The notes beneath the pieces are model-generated. The model worked only from the letters and a program-made list of their open reading frames with translations. It made no database searches and had not been told where the DNA came from. From Anthoceros angustus (taxonomy: Eukaryota > Streptophyta > Anthocerotopsida > Anthocerotales > Anthocerotaceae), in assembly GCA_010909165.1 (NCBI GenBank), contig VJWM01000314.1, forward strand, positions 1 through 64,000: 64,000 bases of DNA, given 5' to 3'. Below, one piece after another: positions 54,247 through 64,000 of the stretch. The position numbers and the translations under genes were made by a program. Position 1 is the first letter of the stretch, and every line of letters starts with the position of its first letter.

Positions 54247-54512
54247 CCTCCTCTTCTCCTAGGCACAAGGAGATGGGACTCCCCACCCTTGGAGGTGGTT
54301 CTCTCTCCTCATAGACTACCATTGGCCTTCCTCGGCGGTTCTTCTCCTCTTCTCCCCTTGCTTTCTTTGCTCTCGCTCAAGGGCGTCTCGGATGGTGCTG
54401 AAATAACACCATAATACTATACTGGTATATCAATTTAAACACCTTGAAATTTTGGCTTTTTCTTTTTATGCTTTAGCTCCGCTTAGCACCGTCGGGCACA
54501 AAATCATCAATT

Positions 54513-54650
54513 ATGGTGGCTCGATCGACTAAGATTACGGACCAATTGCAAGCTAGACTTGCGGGCCTAGTCATGCATATGACTAGGCGCAATCTGCGAC
54601 ACCAATTGGCCGAGCGGCGTGATATGATCGTGGGGACAAGCGGGAGGTAG
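54513..54650 (+). CDS. Short unidentified ORF, 45 residues
   Basis: ATG to TAG frame starting MVARSTKITDQLQARLAGLV and ending MIVGTSGR, with helix-like L/R/Q spacing. It lies in the AT-rich island and spans the hairpin. No support beyond the open frame. Confidence 0.2.
   Translation: MVARSTKITDQLQARLAGLVMHMTRRNLRHQLAERRDMIVGTSGR
54566..54587. other. 9-bp stem hairpin CCTAGTCAT-GCAT-ATGACTAGG
   Basis: Perfect inverted repeat with a 4-base loop, single copy. Confidence 0.8.
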
Positions 54651-55289
54651 TTTTGTTGTGAGCCTTAGCTTGGTGCATGCCAATCGAGCTCAAAGCCAAA
54701 GAAGACAAAGGATCATTTGAATTGTCTAGAGGCATCGAAATAGGTACTGACATAGTAGGGTTGCTTTGTTTTTTCCAATTTTAAATAAAAAAATTATACC
54801 ATATGCAAAATTATGATGGGAACAAAAACTGCCCAAAATAGTCTTAAAGAATCTCATGAGAACAAAAGAGATCGTCTTCTATCATTATCTAAGAAGTCTC
54901 AATTTGAGCTCTTTGAACTTAAGCTGCGGGGTTAAGCGAGGTTTTCTGCGCTTTACATGTCATGCTATACCATGTCTACGCTTGAATCCTAAGGCCCACC
55001 CATTTGAAAATATGAGAGCCCGTCTGTTCCGCACTTCTTGGTAATTGCTCATAGAAAAATTTCGCTTTGTTTACATATTTCAGCATCTTTGCTCCTCTTC
55101 TCCTTCTCCTTGCTCACAAACCAATCATACAAGCTTCTCAACTTCGGAGATGCACAAGGTCATAGCGTCTACGTTCTAAGTCGTGTTGTTTGACACTGGA
55201 TACGTTCTTTCTTGATGACTCGCTTGATGGTTGCCACTGAGACCTTCACTCGAAAATGGCTAGTGGCCCATTCATAGCGCCTTGTGAGT

Positions 55290-56031
55290 GATTAGCTTGT
55301 TAGCCTCTCTGTGGGGAAAAGGCCTCCCTCGGCAACCTTGTTGCCTCCATCTCCTCTTGCTTCTAGCATGCTTGTGGAGTCGACCTCCCGTCTTCCTCAA
55401 TGCAAAGGCAAGGCCTTTCCAAACTTGGTGGAGATGAATTATCTCAAAGGATGCCAAGCATCTTCAACTCCTTGCTTGTGAGAAGTCCCTCGTTTCCCAC
55501 AAATGCACCAAATAGGTGCTAATAGAGCTTGGCCCTTCCTCATCCACGAATTTGGCTTGAGGAGCTTCTCGGTGGTGGATGTATACATACATAATGGTGC
55601 CCCAATCGCTTGGCTCCCATGAAATCTTCCACAAAATTGGAGGAAGTTGGTCTTTGAAATAAAGTCGTTGGTAATTTTACCAAACACAATCTTTGCAAGA
55701 GCCTCCACTTGACTCCTTGATGCTCTCTTTTCCGCCATTCTTGGCGTGGGCCTTCACTCCTCCATCCATCATGTCGAGGAACTCTGCGGAATTCGGAGAT
55801 CCTCTTCCTCCATTGACCTCCGAGCAATTCGAGCTCTCCTCCTCCTCTTCTCCTTCTCCTTCTCCTTCCTCGGCGGCGAGGATCCGTTCGAGCATTCCTT
55901 CCAAGCGGCAGGCTGCCGATTGATGGAGGTTGATGAAACACTCCTCAATCAATTCCAAATTGGTGTAGGCCCATTGGCGGCCATACACCCATCCAATTGG
56001 ATGTTCTCCTCTTCTCCTTGCGAAAATCAAC
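55290..56031 (-). pseudogene. Extra-ORF central module, copy 5
   Basis: Contains IWLIF, GWVYGRQWAYTNLELIEECF and LISKTNFLQFCGRF as in the other copies. It is more decayed, with a GAG-rich insertion replacing the region after KGMLERI. It ends exactly where the 915-bp duplicated unit begins, at AAATCACGATG. Confidence 0.5.
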
Positions 56032-56946
56032 CAAATCACGATGTGCAACCAGAAAAACTCCAAAGCCCGATGCTGCAGCGACAAAAATGCAAAGCAAGCG
56101 CACAATCGAGCACAAAAACTAACACGAGAACACTACTTTAAGGCGGTGGTGGCGCTAAAAGCACAAGAACTAAAGTGCTAGCGGCGAACTACTAGACTGA
56201 AGACACTGGCTCGCTTAAAACGCAGGCGCTGCGGTCTAACCCTGCTTAGTACAACTAGAAACATACTATGAGACACAAGGGCAGTTAAAATGAACATAAT
56301 ACAGCCCAGCGACCAAAGCCAACAAAGGGGCAACAAAAGCCTTGGATAAACACGGACCCGGGCAAAGACACCCTCACCTTGGACCTAGACCTCTTTCATT
56401 GAAAACCAACCTTCAACGAGAAACCTTGGCATTGAAAAACTTCAGAACCTTGGAGTTTGAACAAGGGCGTGAAATGGCCTTAACCTTTTAAGAGGTGAAA
56501 GAACCTTGGCCCAAAAACTTAAAACTTGACCTTAGCAAGGCTTGGACCACCTTGGACACACGACTACAAAAGGCCTATCCTTGGACAAGAGCTGAAAGAA
56601 CCATGGCCGGCCAGTAAAACTAGACACTCTCCGCGGCAAAGCCTCGGCTCCTTGGACTACGAAGAAGCGAGAAGGACTTAAGCACCACAGCTAAAAACAC
56701 ATGCTCAACCAAGCGGTAAAGAGGAGCAATACGAAGAAGGAACAATGATGTAAAAACACAACAGCGGAACAAAGGTGGCGAACTTTCACCTGGCCTTCGG
56801 AGGCAATGACACTGTCACAACAAGCCTCGAGGCGGCGTTTGGCAAAGCAATGACCATAGATTATATATCAGGAACCTTAGCCGGAAGACCCTAACGTAAA
56901 ATAAAGCACGCCTTCAAGCGGCGTAGCAACAACGAGACTCCTCACG
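56032..56946. repeat. 915-bp direct repeat, copy 1
   Basis: CAAATCACGATGTGCAACC through GAGACTCCTCACG. It corresponds to 57908-58822 at a constant offset of 1876 bases. Every part I compared was identical and no indel was seen. It contains repeated ACCTTGG motifs and no ORF of note. Confidence 0.9.
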
Positions 56947-57007
56947 CGCGACCCTGCTCTTCCTCTTCTCCTTCTCCTTCTCCTTCCCTTGCCTTTTCCC
57001 TCGAGGC

Positions 57008-57233
57008 ATGGTGGCTTCTCAAGTGTTGAGGAGCTTCTCCTTCTCCTTCTCCTTCTCCTTCTCCTTCTCCTCCTCCTCCTCCTCCTCCTCCTCCTCCTCC
57101 TCCTCCTCCTCCTCCTCCTCCTCCTCCTCCTCCTCCTCCTCCTCCTCCTCCTCCTCCTCCTCCTCTTCTCCTTCTCCTTCTCCTTCTCCTTCTCCTTCTC
57201 CTCTTCCTCTTCTCCTCCTCCTCCTCTTCTCGC
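57008..57233. repeat. (CTTCTC)n, (TCC)~32, (TTCTCC)n compound microsatellite
   Basis: The central TCC tract runs about 57068-57165, flanked on both sides by six-base CTTCTC units. The downstream GCTAGAGCGAATGATG marks return to complex sequence. Confidence 0.95.
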
Positions 57234-57239
57234 TAGAGC

Positions 57240-57907
57240 GAATGATGATGCACACCGAAAAACAACCAAACACAATCAAAACTCAAAACAATAAAACAAA
57301 TTGAACATGCAGGACATGACGGAAGTCACACAACGGATAAGGAAAAAGAAATATGAAATAAACACCAAGCTTAGGAAAACACAAAACAAATCAAAATTCT
57401 GAGCTTAAGTGGTTTCTATGTTGACTTGATCGGTCTCGATTCGGTGGTTTCTTGTTCTAAACAAACAAAGACGTCCTACCCTTACCAACTTCTCTTGGAC
57501 TTACGAACAACAATCGTAAACACGACAAATAACACATGCATGAAGAGAGACAATACAAAAACAAGGCGAGATAACATGAGCGAAAAAAGCGATGAAAGAA
57601 CAAAACATCAGGGGCGTAACAACTACAATGATGGTGCCCAGGACCTGACAGAGCACAAACAATCGAGCACAAAAACTAACCTATAAAACATAAGAAATTA
57701 ACACTAAAAACAAACATTTAAGAACTCAAAACACAGCATGTCGATTTGGGACACATGTTTCTGAGACCAATGGTACTCTGTGTTCTTACGTCGAGAACAC
57801 GTCGTCACGAGCGTCTCGGCCCGATACTTCTTCAGAAACAAAAAAAACACCAAAGAAACGCAGTTTGCAAGCACGAAGATGTTGAGGAGGCGAACGACGA
57901 CAACATG
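57240..57907. other. A/C-rich spacer between the two 915-bp copies
   Basis: Strongly A+C on the plus strand, without recognisable coding. 57661-57680 (AATCGAGCACAAAAACTAAC) repeats a piece of the duplicated unit (56103), so the spacer is partly related to it. Confidence 0.5.
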
Positions 57908-58822
57908 CAAATCACGATGTGCAACCAGAAAAACTCCAAAGCCCGATGCTGCAGCGACAAAAATGCAAAGCAAGCGCACAATCGAGCACAAAAACTAACA
58001 CGAGAACACTACTTTAAGGCGGTGGTGGCGCTAAAAGCACAAGAACTAAAGTGCTAGCGGCGAACTACTAGACTGAAGACACTGGCTCGCTTAAAACGCA
58101 GGCGCTGCGGTCTAACCCTGCTTAGTACAACTAGAAACATACTATGAGACACAAGGGCAGTTAAAATGAACATAATACAGCCCAGCGACCAAAGCCAACA
58201 AAGGGGCAACAAAAGCCTTGGATAAACACGGACCCGGGCAAAGACACCCTCACCTTGGACCTAGACCTCTTTCATTGAAAACCAACCTTCAACGAGAAAC
58301 CTTGGCATTGAAAAACTTCAGAACCTTGGAGTTTGAACAAGGGCGTGAAATGGCCTTAACCTTTTAAGAGGTGAAAGAACCTTGGCCCAAAAACTTAAAA
58401 CTTGACCTTAGCAAGGCTTGGACCACCTTGGACACACGACTACAAAAGGCCTATCCTTGGACAAGAGCTGAAAGAACCATGGCCGGCCAGTAAAACTAGA
58501 CACTCTCCGCGGCAAAGCCTCGGCTCCTTGGACTACGAAGAAGCGAGAAGGACTTAAGCACCACAGCTAAAAACACATGCTCAACCAAGCGGTAAAGAGG
58601 AGCAATACGAAGAAGGAACAATGATGTAAAAACACAACAGCGGAACAAAGGTGGCGAACTTTCACCTGGCCTTCGGAGGCAATGACACTGTCACAACAAG
58701 CCTCGAGGCGGCGTTTGGCAAAGCAATGACCATAGATTATATATCAGGAACCTTAGCCGGAAGACCCTAACGTAAAATAAAGCACGCCTTCAAGCGGCGT
58801 AGCAACAACGAGACTCCTCACG
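57908..58822. repeat. 915-bp direct repeat, copy 2
   Basis: Same as 56032-56946. Here the repeat continues into GACATATAAAGCTCGGACAC and a TATA box. A third, diverged copy at 59325-59925 has the same continuation, so this copy preserves the original right flank and copy 1 is the truncated one. Confidence 0.9.
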
Positions 58823-58907
58823 GACATATAAAGCTCGGACACAAAGGCGCGGAACCTTGGCGCCTTGAGCCTCTGGGTCGAAAAAAGGCGTTGGACACAG
58901 TAAGACC

Positions 58908-58925
58908 TTATATAGCCAAAGAAAC
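58908..58925 (+). promoter_or_regulatory. TATA box of the repeated unit
   Basis: CCTTATATAGCC followed by AAAGAAACCTAGCCC. The third copy has the same box at 59912-59919. Confidence 0.45.
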
Positions 58926-58939
58926 CTAGCCCTTCTCTC

Positions 58940-59310
58940 CTTCTCCTTCTCCTTCCTCGGCGGCGATGGCGATGGCGGCTCTTCTCCTCTTCTCCTTCTC
59001 TCCTCCTCCTCTTCCTCCATTCGAAGGAGGGCGCAGCACTTTGCCCTCTTTTGGATGCGCCACACTGCACAACCCTAGATTGGTTCATCATTCCAAAATC
59101 CTAATTCTACTACCTATTTTCCTATTTTCCGCTATCTAATTAATCTTTCTAATTACTCTATATATTTATTCCCTATTGGTGAGCATATATAGTGGATATC
59201 CCCCTATTCTAATTTCCTTTTTGGCGAGATTCGTCCTACCGCGGTGATGCGACACATGATGATGCGCTTCTTTCGACCTACGGTGTGGCGACCTACGTGA
59301 TGCCTGCCGA
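58940..59310 (-). pseudogene. Start of post-pol ORF with its promoter, third unit
   Basis: The minus-strand ATGATG at 59091 gives MMNQSRVVQCGASKRGQSAA, then a KRRRREGEEEK basic stretch. The TATA copy is at 59181-59194, about 100 bp upstream. The ORF is truncated after about 50 codons by the repeat at 58822-58940. Confidence 0.5.
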
Positions 59311-59324
59311 CCTACCAACCTTCA

Positions 59325-59925
59325 ACAGAACCTTGGCATTGAAAGGAAACTTTAGAACCTTGGAGTTTGAACAAAGGGCGTGAAATGGCCTTAACCTTTT
59401 AAGAGGTTGAAAGAACCTTGGCCCAAAAACTTAAAACTTGACCTAGCACCACCTTGGACTTGACGACTACAAAAGGCCTATCCTTGGACAGAGCCTTAAG
59501 AACCATGGCCGGAAAGTAAAACTAGACTCTCCGCCTTGAGGCAAAGCCTCGGCTCCTTGGACTACTGAAAAGCGAGAAGGACTTAAGCACACGGCTAAAA
59601 ACACATGCTCAACCAAAGCGGTAAAGAAGGAGCAATACGAAGAAGGATGTAAACACAACAGCCATGAACAAAGGTAGCGAACTTTCACCTGGCGGCCATA
59701 CACCCATCCAAGCGCTTGAGGCGGCGTTTGGCAAAGCAGCGGCCATAGGTCGCCACAGGAACCTTAGCCTTGGGGAAGACCCTAACGTAAAATAAAGCAC
59801 GCCTTCAAGCGGCGTAACAACACAGACTCCTCACGGACAAAAGCTCGGACACAAAAGCGCGGAACCTTGGCCTCAGACCTGGGTCGAAAAGGCGTTGGAC
59901 ACAGTAAGACCTTATATAGCCAAAG
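59325..59925. repeat. Third, diverged copy of the duplicated unit
   Basis: Matches 58290-58925 with many substitutions and indels. It has an insertion of the CGGCCATACACCCATCCAA segment of the central module near 59693, which indicates exchange with that module. Confidence 0.75.
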
Positions 59926-59936
59926 AAACCCTAGCC
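59912..59936 (+). promoter_or_regulatory. TATA box followed by a telo-box
   Basis: TTATATAG at 59912-59919, then AAACCCTAG at 59926-59934 and a pyrimidine-rich CTTCTCTCTCT. This is the layout of plant housekeeping-gene promoters (telo-box AAACCCTA in the leader). Confidence 0.45.
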
Positions 59937-59939
59937 CTT

Positions 59940-60527
59940 CTCTCTCTACGTGCCGCCACTCTCATCTGGACATCTTTGAATTTACCAAACACGGAAATCC
60001 AAACCTAACTCAAACCTTTCTAGTGCATGGTCGCCGCCTCGGCTTCCAAACCTAAGTTAAGCTCACCAAACCTAACCAACCTTACCCAACTAACCCGAAC
60101 CTCGAAGCGGGCGCGGCAAAGCGAAGCTCGGCGAATCGAGAAATAGCCCCGTGGGCCTTGGCAAAGCATCGAACCTAACCTATCCCTATTTAAACCACTA
60201 CCCCCCTCGCGTTCTCCTCCTCTTCCTCTCACTTGACCGGTAGCCGCCATTGCCCCAGTTGAGCTCGGTCCGCATCGTCGCCACCGCCATCCGTGCTTGA
60301 TGATAGTCGAAAATTTTCGGTGGGGGTTTTTTCATGTGCGGTGCAACTCCGTGGCGACGCGATTGGAAGTTGCAGCCAATCTGGACATCTTGCAAAGGTA
60401 TGGTGGTGAAGACATCCGGCTTTCGGACAAGAAGGTCCGGCTAACTTCGCTTCACGATTGCGGTGGCTTTTTCTTGGTGATTTGGACTTTTGTTGCGGTA
60501 ATGGAGACTTCTTCTTCACAGGCGCCC
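59940..60527 (+). other. Low-copy stretch with a possible gene fragment
   Basis: It has a second TATA-like box (CTATTTAAAC, 60186-60195) and a pyrimidine-rich leader. An open frame from 60297 reads MMIVENFRWGFFHVRCNS and later YGGEDIRLSDKKVRLTSLHD before running into element sequence at 60530. It could be a host exon fused to element DNA. No domain recognised. Confidence 0.3.
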
Positions 60528-61172
60528 TCTTGCCTTCCTAACAATATCCTACAACTCCGACTTCAAGATTCTCGAAAATTTTCTGCATCCTCTTCAATCG
60601 TTCTAGCCAAAAAAATCAAACTTGTTTGTCTTGGCTCTTTTGGGCTGGTTGCCCAAACTTTGCGTTCCACATACTCCCCACCTCACTGTTTGCGTCCTGC
60701 AAACAGTACTCGGGTTGAAGGTACTTCTTGACCTTCCACCCATTCACTACGGTCGGCAACATTCGCCACCTAATGCGGAGTTACGGATCCATTCTCGTAT
60801 CTGCTTCCACCTCGTAGGTCCCATCCATCTCCCTAAGCTTCCACAGGAAAGTCTAGGTACTATCATATAGAAGAACCAAATCCCGTCCACGATAGCCTGC
60901 TTCCTCAACCTTCCCATCATGCCGATCTTTTACGAGTTCACGAATCCATTTTCTCCTCTAAAGCATCTCCCTCTTCCTCTGCTCTATGAGATTCTAGTCT
61001 AGCTACGACTATCCTCTGATCATCGTTCATCCTCCATGATCTGTGGGTAGGTACTTCAAATTCCACGGGCATCACGGTGACATGCCATCGTTAGATAATA
61101 AGGGTCTTCTTGGTGGTTACCTTCTCCAGTCCTGTAAGCCCCACAATCTTGAATGCAACTTAGCATCCCAAT
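60528..61172 (-). repeat. Pol-end segment, near-identical to 62468-63109
   Basis: Carries the pol tail region (CAAACTTTGCGTTCCACATA..) and decayed integrase tail. It differs from 62468-63109 by only a handful of bases. It switches at CATACATG (about 61172) into the central module. Confidence 0.85.
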
Positions 61173-61690
61173 CATACATGATGGTGCCCCAATCGCTTGG
61201 CTCCCATGAAATCTTCCACAAAATTGGAGGAAGTTGGTCTTTGAAATAAAGTCGTTGGTAATTTACCAACCCCAGCACAATCTTTGCGAAGAGCCTCCAC
61301 TTGACTCCTTGATGCTCTCTCTTCCGACCATTCTTGGCGTGGGCCTTTTCCTCCTCCATCCATCATGTCGAGGAACTCTGCGGGATGTCGAGAGGGCCGT
61401 CCTCTTCCCTCCATTGACCTTTCGAGGAGAGCAATTCGAGCTCTCCTCCTCCTCTTCCTCTCACTTGTGAAGTCCAGAGGATCCGTTCGAGCATTCCTCG
61501 GTAGCGGCAGGCGCCGATTGATGGAGGTTGATGTAACACTCCTCAATCAATTCCAAATTGGTGTAGGCCCATTGGCGGCCATACACCCATCCAATTGGAT
61601 GTTCTCTCCTCCTCCTTGCGAAAATCACAAAATCTGGGGTTGCTGCCGCAAGTGAATTGGGGCATCACAAGCTCATCCTCTTCCTCCTCC
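61173..61690 (-). pseudogene. Extra-ORF central module, copy 6 (5' part)
   Basis: Read on minus from 61670: GWVYGR (61570-61600) to LISKTNFLQF and the MGAKRLG segment, then truncated at the chimeric junction with pol-end sequence. Confidence 0.5.
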
Positions 61691-61794
61691 TCCTCCTCCT
61701 CCTCTTCCTCCCTCGAGGGAGCCCTTGGCTCCTTCCCTTGCCTTTTCCCTCGAGGCATGGTGGCTCCTTCCCTTGCCTTTTCTTCTTTGGTCTT

Positions 61795-62022
61795 CTCCTC
61801 CTCCTCCTCCTCCTCCTCCTCCTCCTCCTCCTCCTCCTCCTCCTCCTCCTCCTCCTCCTCCTCCTCCTCCTCCTCCTCCTCCTCCTCCTCCTCCTCCTCC
61901 TCCTCCTCCTCCTCCTCCTCCTCCTCCTCCTCCTCCTCCTCCTCCTCCTCCTCCTCCTCCTCCTCCTCCTCCTCCTCCTCCTCCTCCTCCTCCTCCTCCT
62001 CCTCCTCCTCCTCCTCCTCCTC
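61795..62022. repeat. (TCC)76 trinucleotide expansion
   Basis: About 228 bp of pure TCC/CTC. On minus it extends the N-terminal basic segment of a post-pol ORF copy into polyglutamate or polyarginine depending on frame. A smaller (CTC)n follows at 62060-62092. Confidence 0.97.
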
Positions 62023-62024
62023 TT

Positions 62025-62430
62025 CCTCTCGGTGGCTCGTCGGCGATGGCGATGGCTTCTCCTCCTCCTCCTCCTCCTCCTCCTCCTCCTCTTCCTCAAT
62101 GCAAAGCAAGCGCACTTTGCCCTCTTGGATGTGCCACACGGCCCAACCCTAGATTGGTTCATCATTCCAAAATCCTAATTCTATCTAAACTACCTATTTT
62201 CCTACTATCCCTAATTACTTTCTAATTACTCTATATATTTATTCCCTATTGGTGAGCATATATAGTGGATATCCCCCTATTCTAATTTCCTTTTTGGCGA
62301 GATTGTCACCTACCACGGTGATACGCGACTTACATGATGGTGCTTCCTTTTCTCGACCTACGGCGTGGTGTGGCGACCTACGGCGTGGTGGCGACCTACC
62401 AACCTTTGGGCCCTCACGCCCAAATGCGGT
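62025..62430 (-). pseudogene. Start of post-pol ORF with promoter, fourth unit
   Basis: The minus-strand ATGATG at 62165 gives MMNQSRVGPCGTSKRAKCAC, then arginine/histidine repeats. The TATA copy is at 62253-62266 and GCGACCTACGGCGTGGTG repeats at 62355-62400. The (TCC)n expansion follows the start by about 70 bp. Confidence 0.55.
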
Positions 62431-62467
62431 CGTTTTGACCCGTTCTTCTTCTGGGATATCCTCTTGC

Positions 62468-63109
62468 CTTCCTAACAATATCCTACAACTCCGACTTCAA
62501 GATTCTCGAGAAAAATTTCTGGCATGCTCCTCTTCAATCGTTCTAGCCAAAAAAATCAAACTTGTTTGTCTTGGCTCTTTTGGGCTGGTTGCCCAAACTT
62601 TGCGTTCCACATACTCCCCACCTCACTGTTTGCGTCCTGCAAACAGTACTCGGGTTGAAGGTACTTCTTGACCTTCCACCCATTCACTACGGTCGGCAAC
62701 ATTCGCCACCTAATGCGGAGTTACGGATCCATTCTCGTATCTGCTTCCACCTCGTAGGTCCCATCCATCTCCCTAAGCTTCCACAGGAAAGTCTAGGTAC
62801 TATCATATAGAAGAACCAAATCCCGTCCACGATAGCCTGCTTCCTCAACCTTCCCATCATGCCGATCTTTTACGAGTTCACGAATCCATTTCTCCTCTAA
62901 AGCATCTCCCTCTTCCTCTGCTCTATGAGATTCTAGTCTAGCTACGACTATCCTCTGATCATCGTTCATCCTCCATGATCTGTGGTAGGTACTTCAAATT
63001 CCACGGGCATCACGGTGACATGCCATCGTTAGATAATAAGGGTCTTCTTGGTGGTTACCTTCTCCAGTCCTGTAAGCCCCACAATCTTGAATGCAACTTA
63101 GCATCCCAA
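62468..63109 (-). repeat. Pol-end segment, second near-identical copy
   Basis: Pair of 60528-61172. Here it continues normally into integrase, so this is the parental arrangement. Confidence 0.85.
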
Positions 63110-63660
63110 TCATACATGTGTGTTGATTACCTTGGTGAGGATTGTGCACCCGTTCGTCTTCTCCGTCAATCCTTGCCTTTGGGGTTGTAGGGGTCGTCTT
63201 CGATGCGAATGTTGAAGTAGGTGGTTAGGGACTCAGCGACGAGTTGAGGAAATGTGTCCCGTCATGACCAACTCTAAAGGACATCCGTACCTCGTTATGA
63301 TGTTCTCGAATAAAAACTTTGCCAGGTCGTCGTCCTTCCTTCGCTTGCTTCCACCATCTTCGTGCAATAATCCGTAGCCACCAAAATGTCTTCCTTGTCC
63401 ATTGCGTTGGTGGTTTGATTGGTCCTCTGAAATCGATTCCCCACTTCTCGAAGGTGCTAAGTAGATGTAGGTAAGAGGCCATTGTGTGATAGCGGCGCCC
63501 AACCCTCGACGCATCACACCTCGGTGAACTCCACACATCCCGTAGCCCACGAACCACGCATTCAAAATCTTCTTAACGGTCACTGCGAATAGTGTCCACC
63601 GCCTCTCGCATGTAGTGCCTCGTGTGGCCAGTCAGCCTCTTAACCGAGACACCTCCGGAT
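63110..63660 (-). pseudogene. Ty3/gypsy integrase, second pol copy
   Basis: Minus-strand pieces: TVKKILNAWFVGYGMCG (zinc-finger region, damaged), the EKWGIDF-equivalent in another frame (SGESISEDQ), FENIITRYGCPLELV and a damaged acid region. It corresponds to 34220-34660 with more deletions. Confidence 0.8.
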
Positions 63661-64000
63661 CTTCGTCCGGCCCAAGCTTATACGCCTTCCCTTAGGCAAT
63701 AGGCGAGGCTTTATGGAGAAAAACGCCCCTCCTGGACCCCGGCATGATTCCATGCTCCGGAACTTGCGTACTTCATCAGCAGATATCTTGGGCATGAACG
63801 CCCCTCACGTTCTAATCTCCTCCTTCCGGGCATACTCGTCTCCTCTTCGTCCGTTAGTAGCCCGGTGGCGTGGATCCATCTTCAATCCCGCCTTCTGCTC
63901 CTCCTTCTCCTTCTCCTTCTCCTTCTCCTTCTCCTTCTCCTTCTCCTTCTCCTTCTTGGTCAATTGTGTCAACAAGGCTGCCTTCTTGCTCATTTGGCCT
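63660..64000 (-). pseudogene. RNase H/RT connection, second pol copy, split by a microsatellite
   Basis: The minus strand encodes MSKKAALLTQLTKKEKEKEK: the RT connection ALLTQLTKK runs straight into (CTTCTC)9 at 63904-63956. The pol continues beyond the window. Confidence 0.65.

Larger units (their letters stand above)
54400..55080. other. AT-rich low-copy island
   Basis: Not shared with any other part of the window and clearly AT-richer than its surroundings. It has A/T runs (54780-54800) and the hairpin at 54566-54587. It could be a fragment of the pre-insertion locus or a different, older element. Confidence 0.45.

Noticed and set aside
61595-62225. Long plus-strand poly-Ser, poly-Leu and poly-Pro frames
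   Set aside because: They are translations of (TCC)n in three frames and have no gene signals.
1-64000. tRNA, rRNA or organelle genes
   Set aside because: I searched by eye for conserved tRNA arms and rRNA motifs and saw none. The tRNA-Asp resemblance at 45074 is only a primer-binding site.

Overview
The window looks like nuclear DNA from a land plant with a large, repeat-rich genome. The evidence is fragments of Ty3/gypsy (Metaviridae) retrotransposons of the plant Athila/Tat type: an F-L-D-D reverse transcriptase box, an HHCC integrase finger, a CX2CX4HX4C gag knuckle, and a primer-binding site resembling the 3' end of tRNA-Asp next to a TGTGGTAGG LTR edge. There are also plant-like TATA boxes and an AAACCCTAG telo-box. 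I cannot name the species. I found no intact host gene, tRNA, rRNA or CRISPR array. Almost every reading frame is cut by small insertions and deletions.

Layout. 1-8.6 kb holds two diverged copies of one element family in opposite orientation. The left copy (minus strand) keeps broken RT, RNase H and integrase at 4.26-2.43 kb plus an arginine/glutamate-rich coding block. The right copy (plus strand) keeps only that block and an LTR-like promoter. 8.6-18 kb is a patchwork of lower-copy DNA, plus-strand gag remnants (12.6-13.4 kb), a TATA box set in an inverted repeat (11.46 kb), and two short ORFs of unknown origin.

18-64 kb is dominated by one very large minus-strand element family. Reading from low to high coordinate, the order is: LTR-like repeats (18-24.5 kb); an extra coding region (24.5-33.2 kb) with its own TATA box just after the pol stop; pol (33.5-38.5 kb, RT and RNase H tandemly duplicated); protease (38.5-38.8 kb); gag (39.6-43.9 kb, triplicated); primer-binding site and LTR (44.1-47.4 kb). 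The extra coding region then begins again (47.4-54 kb) and pol fragments reappear (60.5-64 kb). This is the order expected for LTR-internal-LTR-internal copies sharing an LTR, with an element period near 26 kb.

The second half contains large simple repeats: (TCC)76, (TCC)~32 and (GATGGC)22. It also holds a 915-bp direct duplication that looks identical in both copies, and many short modules joined at microhomologies. The most interesting possibility is the post-pol gene with its own conserved promoter, present as six promoter copies and diversifying through in-gene repeat expansion. The main caveat is that small indels and chimeric joins could partly be consensus or assembly error.
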